From: Monilinia fructicola
Taxonomy: Eukaryota; Ascomycota; Leotiomycetes; Helotiales; Sclerotiniaceae
Direction: 5' to 3'
NCBI GenBank assembly: GCA_008692225.1
Contig: VICG01000014.1
Coordinates: forward strand, 868,001-932,000
Length of the DNA: 64,000 nt
Within the stretch, counting starts at the first letter, position 1, and every line of letters begins with the position of its first letter. The notes beneath the pieces were generated by a model, which was not told where the DNA came from, searched no databases, and saw only the letters and a list, made by a program, of their open reading frames with translations. Below, piece after piece: positions 47,918-59,611 of the stretch. Made by a program: the position numbers and the translations under genes.

Positions 47918-48310
47918 GAGCAGAGAACTATGGGAGAGTTGGAAAGTATCATGAAATGCTGATATTAAGGGTGTCCTAATGATAATGACTTTGATTTTGA
48001 ATACGATTTTTGTACACTTCATAATGAATGGGCATAATTTTTTGGGGGAGTTGAGACGAGACTCATCAATCACCCCTCTTCTGTGTTATAAAACCTACCT
48101 ACCTAGGCCTAGTAGTACCATCCCAACAACTTACGATAAGAATTACATTTAAAACAGAATCACAACCCACACAGCACCAACATCTCACCCAAGAAATCCG
48201 AAATCCTTCTCCAAAATACCAAAACCCACTCTCGTTCTTGTGAGCTTTCCCCGCAATCTCAATTCCACCACGACAAACTCCCACAGCAAACACCACAACA
48301 CAACCCCGAA
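47918..48310. other. Intergenic region between SPC25 and MOZART1
   Basis: SPC25 terminator side and MOZART1 promoter. A CCTACCTACCTAGGCCTAG motif lies near 48096-48112. No gene seen; minus-strand frames here lie opposite the MOZART1 exon and leader. Confidence 0.5.
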
Positions 48311-48912
48311 ATGGCAGACCCGTCCCAAAAACCCGATAAAGCGACCAGTGCAGCACAAGCTCGACAGGTCATCGATGTTTTTCATGAGATTTCTACGCTG
48401 CTGGTAGGTCTTTTGCTGTTTTAGTAGATTTTGCTTGTTTTTCTTTTTCTGAGAGACGGGGCGAGGGAAATGGATGGATGGATGGATGGATGGATGGGAG
48501 GGCGAGAGAGAAAATAGAGGGGAGGAAGAGGAGGATGAATGTAAGGAGAGGAAAAGAAACACAAATTCTAACGTGCAGATAGAACGCGGAACTCGATCGT
48601 GGAACGCTGAGTATATGTATAAGTCTCATTGAGAATGGCGTTAACCCGGAGGCGCTTGCTGTGAGTCGTTTTTATCTTATTTTTTTCTCACCCCGGAGGA
48701 TTGGTGGGTTGCGGGCGGAGTTGAGGTATTGGGGAGAGGGCGAAGGGGCGCGTGGTTTCAGGAGCATGCGAATGGAAGATGAGATGGGAGGGCGTGGTGG
48801 GATGTAGGCTAATTGACAATGTGCAACATAGACGGTTGTGAGAGAATTAAGAAAAGATGCGGATGATGTGAGGAAGCAGATTGCTGAGGGTGGTGTTGGG
48901 CAGGGCGAATAA
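48311..48912 (+). CDS. MZT1: MOZART1 homologue, gamma-tubulin complex recruitment factor
   Basis: A small gene of three exons: 48311-48403, 48583-48660, 48832-48912, 83 residues. Introns of 179 and 171 nt are long relative to the exons; donors are GTAGGT and GTGAGT, acceptors GATAG and CATAG. The protein reads [83 protein letters not shown]. The core HEISTLLN...LDRGTL...[18 protein letters not shown] is the diagnostic MOZART1 signature, and 80-odd residues is the family length. Mzt1 binds the N-terminal helices of gamma-tubulin complex proteins and is needed to bring the complex to spindle poles. The middle intron carries an (ATGG)n repeat near 48474-48497. Confidence 0.92.
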
Positions 48913-49456
48913 ATGAATGGAGGGATGGATAGAAGACGATGGCAATGGGGTTCAACTATGGAGTAGGATACGGGCAATGTTCATGGTATGAATTGCCGAA
49001 GAGGTTTTGCGTATTTGATACACACAGGGCGTATGGGAGATATACCGGGGCGTTTTTGGAAATGGGATTGATGACAGTAGACTCTGGCATAAAAGCTTGG
49101 AGGGTTGTTGCGGTGCCTCTGGCTGGCACTGCTATATCGTTCTCAGGGCTCAACCCTTAAAGGAAAGTCTTGCTAGTATCATGGAGCGAATCTCTCTTAG
49201 GTATGCCCTGATGGGACCGTGAGCAAACAACAAAAGAGTGCTCACATAATCAAGATGGACAATCAAAATAATGATATTTTCACTAATCCTAAATAACTAC
49301 AAGAGTCATACATATATCAACCCCCATACCCGCCCATGCCCAGCATAATACCCAGTGCGCCTTCATGCCCTCCAATATCGTGTCATAAAATGCTGTGGAC
49401 GCTAGAATAAACGCCAAAAAATGCTACCCTTTTCCCGTTACCAATCCATGCAAGTA
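48913..49456. other. Intergenic region between converging genes
   Basis: Separates the 3' ends of MOZART1 (plus) and the CHY/RING gene (minus). The frame 48939-49160 shows no recognisable feature. No gene supported. Confidence 0.5.
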
Positions 49457-51644
49457 TCAACGGTGTCCAAAAATTGCAAACGGTTCCTCTTCACCATCGT
49501 CATCTTCTTCATAATCATTTCCGGATTCCGAGTCAGTGGAATCGTCTTCATATTCAATATCATTATCATCTTGTGCATCTGTATCGTGTGTACCTTGTAG
49601 GTCTCTGGCGCTTCGTGGTTCGTCTCTTCCCCAGAAATCTAGATCATCCTCATCTCCTGAGCTATCACTTTCGCCACCACCCATCGGTTGGTTTGCGAAT
49701 AAACCTAACCCTCGAGCAGGCGATACCGATCTTCCCAGCCGAGACGGTACAGGGTAAGGAGAGAACCGGCCAGACTCCCCTTGTGATGAAGGCGAAGGTA
49801 TGTGCGAAGAATGTCTTCGATTTCTCGGAAGACCAGGGATGAGATATGTCGATGAAGATATTTCTCGAGGTTCCTGGCTCGTTGGCATGTCGTTCTGTGC
49901 ATCTCCGGTCCCTATAGCTGGCGCTTCCACTTCCGGATCACTCAGTATTGACAGCTGAGCTGTATTGTATGAGTCACAAATGGCACATTTCAGCCCCAAC
50001 CAGTGATATTTGACTGCACTTTTGGCATAACAATCGTTACACGAAACCATAGCCAAAGTGTTTCGAAATTGAGGCGGCATTGGCTGATTATCAATAGCTC
50101 GATCCAGATTCCGAAATTGAGTGGCCATCCCCACCACACTCTTGCTACATATTGGGCACTTGTACGAAGTTTGCATGTGCTCAGTATAACAAGCTGAGTG
50201 AATACTATGGCCACAGATCATAAACACAACAGGTTTTGGTGAGGTAAACATATAGTCTCCACAAATCGGGCAATCGCAGTCAGATACCCTTTCGATACAT
50301 TTGTGATCGTCCATAAGAGACATAGACATACACACGCCGCAAGTCTATTGATACTGTAAGCAGAATGTAGATTAATGAGTTGGCTTGAATGTAACTTACC
50401 TTGCAATGAAAGAAATCCTTGCCCAGACCACGACCCTTTCTGCATATTCCACAATCGTTGCAATGATAAATGCTTTTATTGGGATCATTGTCCCACAACT
50501 TACACACATCGCAATAGTACCAAGCAGTCCTCTCCCCACATTCGACGCAAAATTCTCCTGCTCGCTGAGCACATCCACATATCATACATAGCATGTTTTT
50601 AGTATCATGGCGGATTAAGATATGGTCCTCGACTTCGTCATGACACAGTCGGCATGTATACCATCGATCGCATGTGGAGCACTGTAGCTTGACATTCCTC
50701 TTATAATGCTTACATCCCAGTTGGGGTAATAAGTCTTCAGTGCTTTCGGATTCTTCGCTTCCAAAATCATTTTCGGGGGTATCAAGGGGGGCATATGTCC
50801 TCTGCAAGTCACCTGGAGAGAGATGAAAGGTATGGATTTCAGTTGCCGGAGCTAGATCTAGAGCGCCATTCATCTGCCAAATAAAAGAGCTTAATGAGCC
50901 CGGAGTCGCAGGTCTTTCTTGACTGATCGTTTTGTCCGAGGTCGTAGTTGGCACGTAGTTCTTTGCATGGAATAACTCGTGGGCTTCGGTATAACCTTGA
51001 GTCAAGAGTTGATGCATCAATAATGCCTTTTGTTCTGTAGGGATATCCATGGCTTGTATATATTTGATGCGTTGTCGAAGAGGGCCCATTCCATCGTCCG
51101 CAGGAAGAGCACTACTACCCGTATCAAGACCTATCGAAGCCGAAGTTGAGTTTTGGCTTGGATGTTGAGATGTACCTTCGGCGGGACTCATTTGCAAATC
51201 TAGAACATTGAGAGTAGCATTGCTAGATGACCCTTCTGTAACTTCTCCGTGGGTCTGGGGTATTGTGCTGGAAGAAAGATTACCAGACAAGTTTCTATCA
51301 GCTAGACTCGTATTCGACTGGATATGAGAATGTGCCAACGGGTCAATCTGGCTTCGGTCAGCCTCATGTTGTAGATTATGAGTATCGCCGGACGGATTCG
51401 ATGAGCTCTGAATTATATTATCGACGCTTGCATCGTTCCTGGTATCTGGCAGATCCATAACTGCTTCTCCTTCTATCACATCTTCTATAAAGACTTCATC
51501 ACTTTCATTGTTGTTCCCTGGGACGGGGTGTGGGGCCAATGGATCGTTTGAGTCGTGGGTATGAACAGGTGCTTCGGATCGTGAAAACCGTCTGGCCTGT
51601 CTCAGAACTGGATTGATGAGAAAGTCGGAAACAAGAGAGCTCAT
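49457..51644 (-). CDS. CHY-zinc-finger/RING E3 ubiquitin ligase (RCHY1/PIRH2-like)
   Basis: Two exons: 51644-50400 and 50344-49457; 710 residues. The 55-nt intron (GTAAGT, ATAG) joins FFHCK to TCGVCMSMSL. A Ser/Thr-rich N-terminal half (about 300 residues, unusual for RCHY1, which is about 260 residues in total) precedes the CHY finger (LGCKHYKRNVKLQCSTCDRW; CRLCHDEVEDHILIRH; MLCMICGCAQ; CVECGERTAWYYCDVCKLWD), the CTCHY finger (YHCNDCGICRKGRGLGKDFF HCKTCGVC) and a RING (CDCPICGDYMF, CGHSIHSACYTEHM, YKCPIC), then a rubredoxin-like CNDC...CAIC pair. The tail is strongly acidic (DDSTDSESGNDYEEDDDGEE). All zinc ligands appear intact. The family ubiquitinates nuclear regulators; the target here is unknown. 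It diverges from the LYR gene, 310 nt apart. Confidence 0.9.
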
Positions 51645-51954
51645 TTAGTGATAACTTGCTTCATGTGAAATTGAAGATTGTTTATGCGATACTGATTGTT
51701 AAAACCCAAGACGTTGATGTCCAAATTTGGTAGAAATCTAGGAATCTAGAAATCAAATAATCAAATAATCAAATTAGTTACTTGTAGGTATTGTCTACTT
51801 TATTAGTCTGACTGTGGAGGCAAGTCCGATGACGCGCTACTCGGAAGCATCCGAAACATGAGATTTTCACATGCGAACCGAGTTTCACTTGCAAATCGGA
51901 ACATTTAATCCTATCCATGGGTTTTTGAATTTCTTCGAAAAAAGTCAAATAAGC
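51645..51954. promoter_or_regulatory. Bidirectional promoter region, CHY/RING gene and LYR gene
   Basis: 310 nt between opposite start codons, with an (ATAATCAA)n run near 51750-51770. No in-frame stop separates an upstream ATG at 51871 from the chosen LYR-gene start, so part of this could be coding. Confidence 0.45.
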
Positions 51955-52394
51955 ATGTCATCATCTACACGAAAAGATTATATATACGCATATCGAGGTC
52001 TTTACCGAGCTCTGTTACATGCAGTCCAATATGCAAAGCCGGCACGATACATGGGAAGAAACATGCTGAGAGAGGAGTTTCGCAAAGGAGACCCAGCAAC
52101 ATTTGATCTAGCACGAATCAACAATACAATCAAATTCCTTGATCTTGCAACTAAAGAAACTGGTCTTGAGCATAAGTTAGTCAAGAATCTGCTGCGAGTG
52201 AAGTATGAGCGAGGGGTTCAATGGAAAGAGTATATCAACCTTCAATCACATAACGTTGATTGCAATACTAACCTGTCTCCAGGCAACTTAGGGAGAAGGC
52301 TCCCATGCAGCAATATTTGAGGCATAATAGCATGACACATTACGACAAGACTATTGAAATGCTCAATGAAAGTATGGGTCTGTGTTTACGTTGA
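51955..52394 (+). CDS. LYR-motif family protein (DUF1763-like), probably mitochondrial
   Basis: Two exons: 51955-52229 and 52283-52394, 128 residues; the intron (GTATAT, TACTAAC branch, CTCCAG) joins GVQWKE to QLREKAPMQQYL. The N-terminus SSSTRKDYIYAYRGLYRALL carries a Leu-Tyr-Arg at residues 16-18, with a downstream LREEFRKGDP supplying the Phe/Arg of LYR proteins, and two further helices (DLARINNTIKFLDLATKETG; HKLVKNLLRVKYERGVQW). LYR proteins bind the acyl carrier protein and help assemble iron-sulfur proteins, respiratory complexes or the mitoribosome. The exact client is not shown by the sequence. An upstream in-frame ATG at 51871 would add 28 residues; the chosen start fits the family better. 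Confidence 0.8.
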
Positions 52395-54049
52395 GACTGC
52401 ACTCAAAAGAGAAGAAGAAATCCTTTGATCGACATGACGGCTCTTTGCCAATCATCAACCCAGAGGTCTCGAGACGTTAAAGGCTAATTTCGGAAGAACA
52501 TTTGTTCTATCGGGATATACAGTCTTCTGAAGGATGGTAACCATATTTCGCGCGAGTTCTGATGATTAGAGGATCCAAAGTAACGTGGATAATTAGAGGG
52601 ATCTTGAAAATCGATCAACGCAGGCCTTAATCATATCAAGAACGACTGTCATATATTATCTGTGTAGTCATACCGATGGTTGGAGATGGTACCTGGGGAA
52701 GAAGTCTGCAATCTAGATCTGAAGGCTGCCACGCTCACAGCTTCACACACCTATTTTATAGCAATAATGCCTGACAAATGATACTGGCGGGATTACTTCA
52801 GATGACTGTGATCAATCAACAGGCTAATTGTCTGCGAGGTAGACCTTCGGTAGTTTCGCCCGAAGTTCCACTCGATATCGGCCTGCTTTAACCGATAGCT
52901 AGAAGTACGGAAATGCTGTGTTGCTCGAAACCATGTGTGTATTTGAAGAAACTCACTCGTTGGTACTGTACTCTGTACGGTATTGAAGAGATACGCCTCG
53001 GGATTTCTCCATCTTAGAGTGGCTGGCGTATCCTTATTCCCTGTCATCCACGTCTGCATACCTATGAACGCCCAACCCATCGTTGCCCTTATCGGAAAGG
53101 GCCATGAATGGTATCGACCTGACTGCGGGGCTTATCCAATCTGGCTGCCCTGCTGTAATGCATTCTTCTTTCCTTTCAATTAATGATACGTCGAGTGGAG
53201 AGAGTTTCTTTGTCTGAAATGAAACGACCATCGTGATCGATTGCCATTCCTGATACATCGCTGGAAGGCGTACAAGTACGTGAATCATGCTTTGCTGTAT
53301 GTGTATTGGATAAGGTGATGGGTAAGGAGTGAGTGAGAGAGAGAGTGAGGATTGCTTTTGGCAATTGTTATGAACCATGATTAGACGTCTCTCTGTACTA
53401 CGTATTGTTACTGTACGAAGCACTCCAGCTGTACTGATCATGAACGCATTGAACCTTGAAAGGGCCACAAGCACCTCGGAGGTATTACTAATCCATGGAT
53501 GTCCCTACCCGACCGTACTGTACTGTAGCTGCAAAGTGGATCCGCGTTTAGCGAACCTCTTTCCTTCAAAAACATGAGATTTGAATCATTTGATACCGTA
53601 CGGAGTTCGAAGAGGTAGGTACGTACCAGGTGCTCCTCCGTAGACTTCACAAATCAAGAAGTGATTTGCGCCAAACTAAAGCCAACTTCCAAGCCCCTTC
53701 ACGTACTCTGAAGCCTTTTACCCAAAGTCGTATAACTTTGACGCCCTTGGTTGGTTTAATCCTTCTTCTGGTGTTACCCGTATCCGTACCGTAGAACACC
53801 ATCGATCTCACTTTCTCCATATATTATATATATATCTCGCAACCCCGCCTTCTCAGAATTCACCTTTCCCCAGATCCATCCACCTTTTTTTCGGCTGCAA
53901 CTTCGCAAGTGAAATCTTCCGCTCGGTTTTATAATCGACAGAAGACTCATGGACGATCATTGGTGTCTGCCCTTATCGCGATCGCGTTGAGGACTCTGGT
54001 CGATTGACCACTGTCTTCCAGCGCCCGCCACGAACAAATATCTGCCATT
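52395..54049. other. Intergenic region, no gene seen
   Basis: Lies between the LYR gene and the carrier gene. Short frames on both strands lack conserved features. It contains GTACTGTACTG and GTACGGAGT motifs (52970, 53515, 53600), (AG)n near 53335 and TATATATA near 53825. The last 200 nt, pyrimidine-rich, look like a promoter and leader. Confidence 0.5.
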
Positions 54050-55370
54050 ATGCCGATTAAGCCTGGTCAACATGATGTGATCAACCAACAACCATTACTA
54101 CTCTATCCCCAAGACAGATCGAAAGCACAGAAGAAATGGGTGAAACGATATCGAACAGAAGTTGCAGCGTCTGTCAGCAGTATCTGTTCTACTTTCTGCG
54201 CAGTAAGCTCTTGTGGTCATGTCCATGAATTAGCATTTATTGATTTGGTTGCAGTTTCCATTGGATTCAGTGAAGACACGGATGCAAACATATAAATACA
54301 AAAACTTCACGGATTGCGTCCGGCATACATATCAAACGGAGAGATTACGAGGATTCTTTCGAGGCGTTGCAGCACCTTTAGCATCAGTAACTCTGGTCCG
54401 AACAATATCCTTCTCGGTCTATCAGCGGTCCAAATACACATACGCAGCTTGGTTCAAGAGGAATTTTGATATTGATCCGTTGGTGCATATCAACACGTTT
54501 GGAACATATCCTACATTTTCAACCATTGCTTGTTTTGGGGCAGCTGGTGCCACAGCGGGTTCTTTCATAACGCTTGTAGCTTGTGAGTGGATAGGCTTGA
54601 TATGTTAACCTGTATTCCAGCTCCTGACAATCTCTAGGCCCCTTCGAATTGACTAAACTCAGTGCTCAAGTATCGGTATTGATGGCCGCTAAACGACAAT
54701 CGAGTCTTTCCGATCCTGTGAGAAATTCCCATAGGCAAAACGCTACTGCAGCAAGCTACAAAGATAAGGGGACATTTAAAACTGCAATGAATATTATCAA
54801 GCATCGTGGGGTATCTGGACTCTATTCAGGATTCAACCTTCACCTTCGTGAGTAGACTTATTATTCATTGTTGTTGTCGTATACTAATCTTGCCTTGTAT
54901 AGTTCGGGATACACTAGGAACTGCTATTTATTTCATGACATACGAAAGTTGCAAGCAACTCTTGACCACATACACGGGAGAGCGAGGGTCAACAAGCCCC
55001 TTTGCCGTCGTTGTAGCAGGGGGTTTCTGCGGTATCGCAAGCTGGGCGCTAATTGTGCGTAGCAGCCCGTAATTTTGTGATCTTGGCGAAACAACTGACT
55101 CATGATAGTATCCCATTGACTCCGCTAAAAGCATTTACCAACGAAACTGCCTAAGCTGCTGTAAAGGCGAGACAGTTCAAAAGGCACCAAAAATCCGATT
55201 CTTCGATAAGACGATGTATCGAGGCTTGGGCGTATCCATGGGTAGATCTTGCGTCGTAAACTCCATTTTCTTCTCGGCATTTGAATGTAGGTGAATGTTA
55301 CTGCTTTCGTGTACTCATGGCTAACAACGTGCTAGTTATTAAGAAGAATATCAATTCGCTTCCGGATTGA
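54050..55370 (+). CDS. Mitochondrial carrier (SLC25) family transporter, substrate unassigned
   Basis: Six exons: 54050-54202, 54255-54582, 54638-54847, 54903-55054, 55109-55286, 55336-55370; 351 residues, with introns of 49-61 nt. Each of the three repeats has its carrier signature: FPLDSVKTRMQ (repeat 1), CPFELTKLSAQ (repeat 2) and YPIDSAKSIYQ (repeat 3), with partners RLRGFFRGVAAPLASV, GVSGLYSGFNLHLLRDTLGT and MYRGLGVSMGRSCVVNSIFF. Odd-numbered helices are therefore present and the protein looks functional. Carriers exchange metabolites across the mitochondrial inner membrane. Repeat 2 has Phe-Glu in place of the commoner x-Asp, and its matrix loop (about residues 170-205) is long and Ser/Ala/Gln-rich. 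The C-terminus ends INSLPD. I cannot assign a substrate from the visible contact residues. Confidence 0.9.
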
Positions 55371-56194
55371 TCTGGAGGTTCGGACTGAACGTTTTGTAAA
55401 TATTTTCTTGTATGGAACTTTGGCGATGCACAAGCATAAGGGAAATGGAGTTTTCAAAGGAGCATATGGCTAGGGTCTAGTCTGCATGGAATCAGGAGAA
55501 TGATCTGAGTTTTTGATTTTGTTATGGACAGCGGTCGCTAAGCAAATGGATGGCAGTGACAGGAGATTGGATGCAGGTCATGCATTCGCGTACCTAGCTA
55601 GGTAGTGTAGTTATAAGTACATACTAGGTAGGTAATCAACAATGAATAGGTATCAAAGATCTCCAGCTACGAGTTGCTTGGAAGCTATGGGTAATTAGAA
55701 AATGGCACAAAAGCATGATAAACCTGGTTCGCAGAGACTATCAATATTCTAAAGTTGAATAATTGAATATGCTAGGTGATCACCTGATAGAAACCTTTTC
55801 ACCTAGGTGCACGCTTAAATGAGACTACTACATAGGTACATCGGGTGCCCGTGGACCTACAAGTACTCCGTAGGTACTTATATAATCTTTTCTGCCCACC
55901 TCAATGATCACCTCGTCTGCTACTGTCCCAGTCTTTTGCGACAACACAAGACTTTCCTTCTTTCCACCTCAATCCTTTCGTTGACATAACCCTTTCCGTT
56001 TCCAATACCTGGACCACTTGAAAAATTGGATGCATTGTTAGGACGTATTGTGATTCTCTATTTTCTTATCACGCATAACCTGCTGGTATAGCTTTGAGAG
56101 AATTGTTATCGTGCCTTGCCAGCGCTATTGCGCACTAATCTCTTTCTCTCAATAGGTCATTGTATTTTTATGGTAAGTCAAGCATAGTACTCAA
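55371..56194. other. Intergenic region and 5' leader of the DUF2293 gene
   Basis: No gene seen. Contains ACCTAGCTAGGTA, ACCTAGGTG and GTACTCCGTAGGTAC palindromes (55590, 55800, 55862). At its end is a five-codon upstream ORF, ATG at 56170 to TAG at 56187, seven bases before the main start. Confidence 0.55.
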
Positions 56195-59137
56195 TATGGT
56201 GGGTAGAAGAAAAAAGGCCGTCCAGGCAAAGGGACTCGTGCACAGAGTTGCGCAGAAAGAAGCTCGAGAGGCCAAAAAGAGTCAAAAGATTCGATCGGCT
56301 CGAGCTGGTAAGGAAGATCGTCGTGCTGCGAAACTGGAACGTCGGAAGAAAGAGAAGAAATCATATACTGCACAAGATTGGGCAGAACCTGCCCCAGATC
56401 ATTTAATTGCCAAGTTAGATCTCCCAAAGCACAGCTCTAAGTATCAATCATATTTTGAATTTGCAGAGAATAAGGAGAAGAAGAAGAAGCTGGAGTTTCA
56501 GGTAATTCATTTTGCGACGTATTTTTGCCCTGTTGACTGACGATTAGGTCACAAATGATCCAAATCCTCCACCAGGATTCACCTATGTTCCTATTGGGGA
56601 TCCGACTCTGACAAATGCTTGCAAAGAATTATCTCGAGAACAGAATGCTATGATCTTTATTGTTTCTGTAAGTTTGATTGAGAGGTCTCTTCGTACTAAA
56701 TGCAAGGCTACACTCTGACATCATACCACCCCACAGCGCTCGAAAGAGGACAATTCGAAGATTTCAGAACATGTTTTTCGAACTGGGTATCACTTTCGAG
56801 AAGTCATCGTGGATGAAGCACGCAAAATTGTCGGTGATAGCGTTGTTTCCAACACTGCCCATGGCTTGATTGAGCCAATACCAGAATCCCAAGAGGAAAT
56901 AAACAAACAGGCCGATGCTGCGATACGAGATCTTTTTCCTAGAATCCCAAACACCGATCGACAGAGAATCATCGAGCATGCTTTTCAAAAGGGTCTGAAA
57001 TTTCATGGAGAACCTACGGTTGGCCTACAAGCAGATCTTCCGTTGGCGCGTCGAGTGCAGCTCGCCGTTCTTGCACATATTCGTCACACCCATACTAGAT
57101 ATGACAAATTACTCAGGGAAACAAGTTGGATAAATGCACGAAAGGTAGTCGAGCCTGTGTGCTTGGACGTGCTCGTCAAATGGCGAGGAGACGAGGAAAC
57201 TGGACGCGATCAAATGGACGAGATATTACGGGAAGTTGTCATTATTACGGATTCGGATGAAGAAGAAGATGACGACGACGACGATGACGATGATGATTCC
57301 GATGAAGACGATGATTCTGAAGAGAACGAGGAAGTAGACACTAATTCCGCTGAAGCTGCTGCTATGACCCTGCAGGCTGGCCCACAAAGTCGGCAACCTT
57401 TGGGATTTGAGCACAATTCATACGCGACTGGTGCTAGCCACTCTGATTTCATTTCTTCTCATTCAAGATCTAGAGTAAGGCCAAATGAAGGACCTAGGAA
57501 GCCCCAGCCTCGATTCAAGCGATATCAAGCTGCTTGGGATGAGGCTTTGAATCGCCGTCAAAACGCTGATGAACTTAATGGGGCAAGTAAGCAAGGATAC
57601 GAGGCAAGTATAAGACCTGCTCAATCTAATGATTCACCACATTATCAAGAAATGCTTCGACAGCAAGCGCCAACCACTGTAACACGTCCAAATCGAGGCA
57701 CAGAGTACTCCTATTATGACGCAGGACCTCAGCATAGCATCCCGCCTGAACATCAAGTAGGTTCAGTTTTGACATGAGAGATGAACAAAGTTTCACTACT
57801 AATATTCATAGATTCGTCATTACTATCCACAAGAGCGGCCACCTTCCAGGACATTGATACGCAGAGATGAGGTAACAGTAAGACCCTTGCATGACCGCCC
57901 AGCTTTTCATCCTCCAAATCTTAATTCAGCTCCACAAGTGAGCAGAGAGCCGAGACCTCAAGTAGTCATTGGAGCCTCCCCGACAAGATCTGGATTACAA
58001 GATATGCTTGCGTTGTCCATTGAAGAACAAAATGATAGTATGAACATGCCACCTCGTTTAGATCGAGATGCCGTCGGGGATCCTGGTCACAACCAAGCAT
58101 CATTTCCACGACGTGTGGTTGAAAGGAGTAGAATGTCGCCCGGACTCCGAGAAGTCATTGTCATTGATGATGATGATGATGACAGTCCATATCCCAAACG
58201 ACGTCGTGTAGTTGAAGATGATTATGGTCGATTTAGACCTTATCCCTCAAGGGAGCAGTATGGGCATACCACCCCAACTTTCCCTATAAAGGACGCTGTT
58301 CGGCGTCCCATTGCATTATCCAGACATACTGAAGGTTTGTCAACAAATTTGCCTTCGGCATCTTCAAGGCCTGTGCTCTCAGAACGAGTGCCTATCTATG
58401 AAATGTCCGATTTCAGACCACATGTAATGCATTCAGATCTATCTAGACGAGATGATGAGAGAATAACTTATCGGCAACATGTGCCCTTTTCGGGGCGAGA
58501 GACGGCTGTGCCACGTTTGATAAATTCTGATGAGACTTGTGATCCGCAGCGAGTGGCTAGTGATGATATTAGAGTGGCTGAGCGTGTTCAATTTGTACGA
58601 CCAGAACAAGTTGAGCCTGGTCAAAGGTATTACCTTCAAAGACCAGCGTCTCCTGATCAACCTGTTTCCAGAAGAATTTCTCGTTCGCAGTATATGGACG
58701 GTCCTGCAGATCAAGCTTTCATTCAACGTTTCTCTCAATCTGGACACGATCCCTCCTTTTCTCGACCACAAGATGGTCCCCTTTCTTATCAGAGGTTTAT
58801 ACCAAATGTTCATCGTCAAGCCGACGAGCCAGATCACTTAGCAAGGCCATTCACAGTCATGCGCCCTGTTCAAGCAAGACCTCCATCACGCTACTTAGAT
58901 AGGCCAGAGTGAGTGGAGTTGAATAATCAGGAGTGACTTGCAAGTTGCTAATTCTCTTATCTTAGGATCCTCGTAGAAAGATCTGGTCCACCAATATACT
59001 ACGAGAGACGTGATCCGCATATTACTGGGCGACATATGTCAAATGATACCATGCGAATTTCGGTACCGCCAGACGCTAATGGTCCGACATATAATCGAAT
59101 AATGCAGCCTAGCCGTCAGTTTATTACTTTAGGTTAA
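56195..59137 (+). CDS. DUF2293-domain protein, probably nuclear or nucleolar, function unknown
   Basis: Five exons: 56195-56500, 56548-56667, 56737-57756, 57812-58908, 58966-59137; 904 residues. The N-terminus is very basic (MVGRRKKAVQAKGLVHRVAQ; KLERRKKEKKS). The DUF2293 domain, at about 150-300, contains DEARKIVGDSVV, AAIRDLFPRIPNTDRQRIIE and QLAVLAHIRHTHTRYDKLLR, ending VLVKWRGDEE. An acidic tract with about a dozen Asp in a row follows (57270-57300), then an Arg/Pro/Ser-rich disordered half that includes a second Asp run (VIVIDDDDDDS, near 58160-58175; VIVID resembles a SUMO-interacting motif) next to a basic PKRRR. Such proteins are widespread in filamentous fungi without an agreed role. 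Its stop converges with that of VPS20, 474 nt apart. No frame breaks. Confidence 0.85.
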
Positions 59138-59611
59138 ACTTTGTGAAATTTGGTATGTTGGTATAAGAGCGGTCGAGCTTTCAAGGCTCCAGTTGCTTAC
59201 GTGAAATTCCTGTGGGTTCTTGGGTATTTGGCGCGCACGATATTTTCACAGGTGAATTGTTGGTCTGATTTCCGAGAGTATGAAAGGGGTATGTGATGTT
59301 ACTACCATTTTGCATTACTGGTTGTATGGAGATGCATGAGCGTGGAGCATGGGAATTGCATCAAGGTGTAAACTATTTGCATTGGGACGGCGTTACACAC
59401 ACCTGGGCATACCATACCATACCATACTGGGTCAGCGTTATATTGTATGTATAAAGACAATTGTATTGATTTCTTCCACAATGTTCATCAGTTAATACTG
59501 AATATATATATGTCTACATTTGGTGATTCTCAAGAACGTAAAAAATACGATGCGGGTATCCAATCAACAATGCTCGTATAACTCCTTCAAATGCCCGATA
59601 AACCGAAACTC
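59138..59611. other. Intergenic region between converging genes
   Basis: 3' flanks of the DUF2293 gene (plus) and VPS20 (minus). Contains a short ACCATACC repeat near 59410-59430. No gene seen. Confidence 0.5.

Noticed and set aside
57210..57452. Ser-rich minus-strand frame
   Set aside because: Antisense shadow of the Asp tract in the DUF2293 gene.
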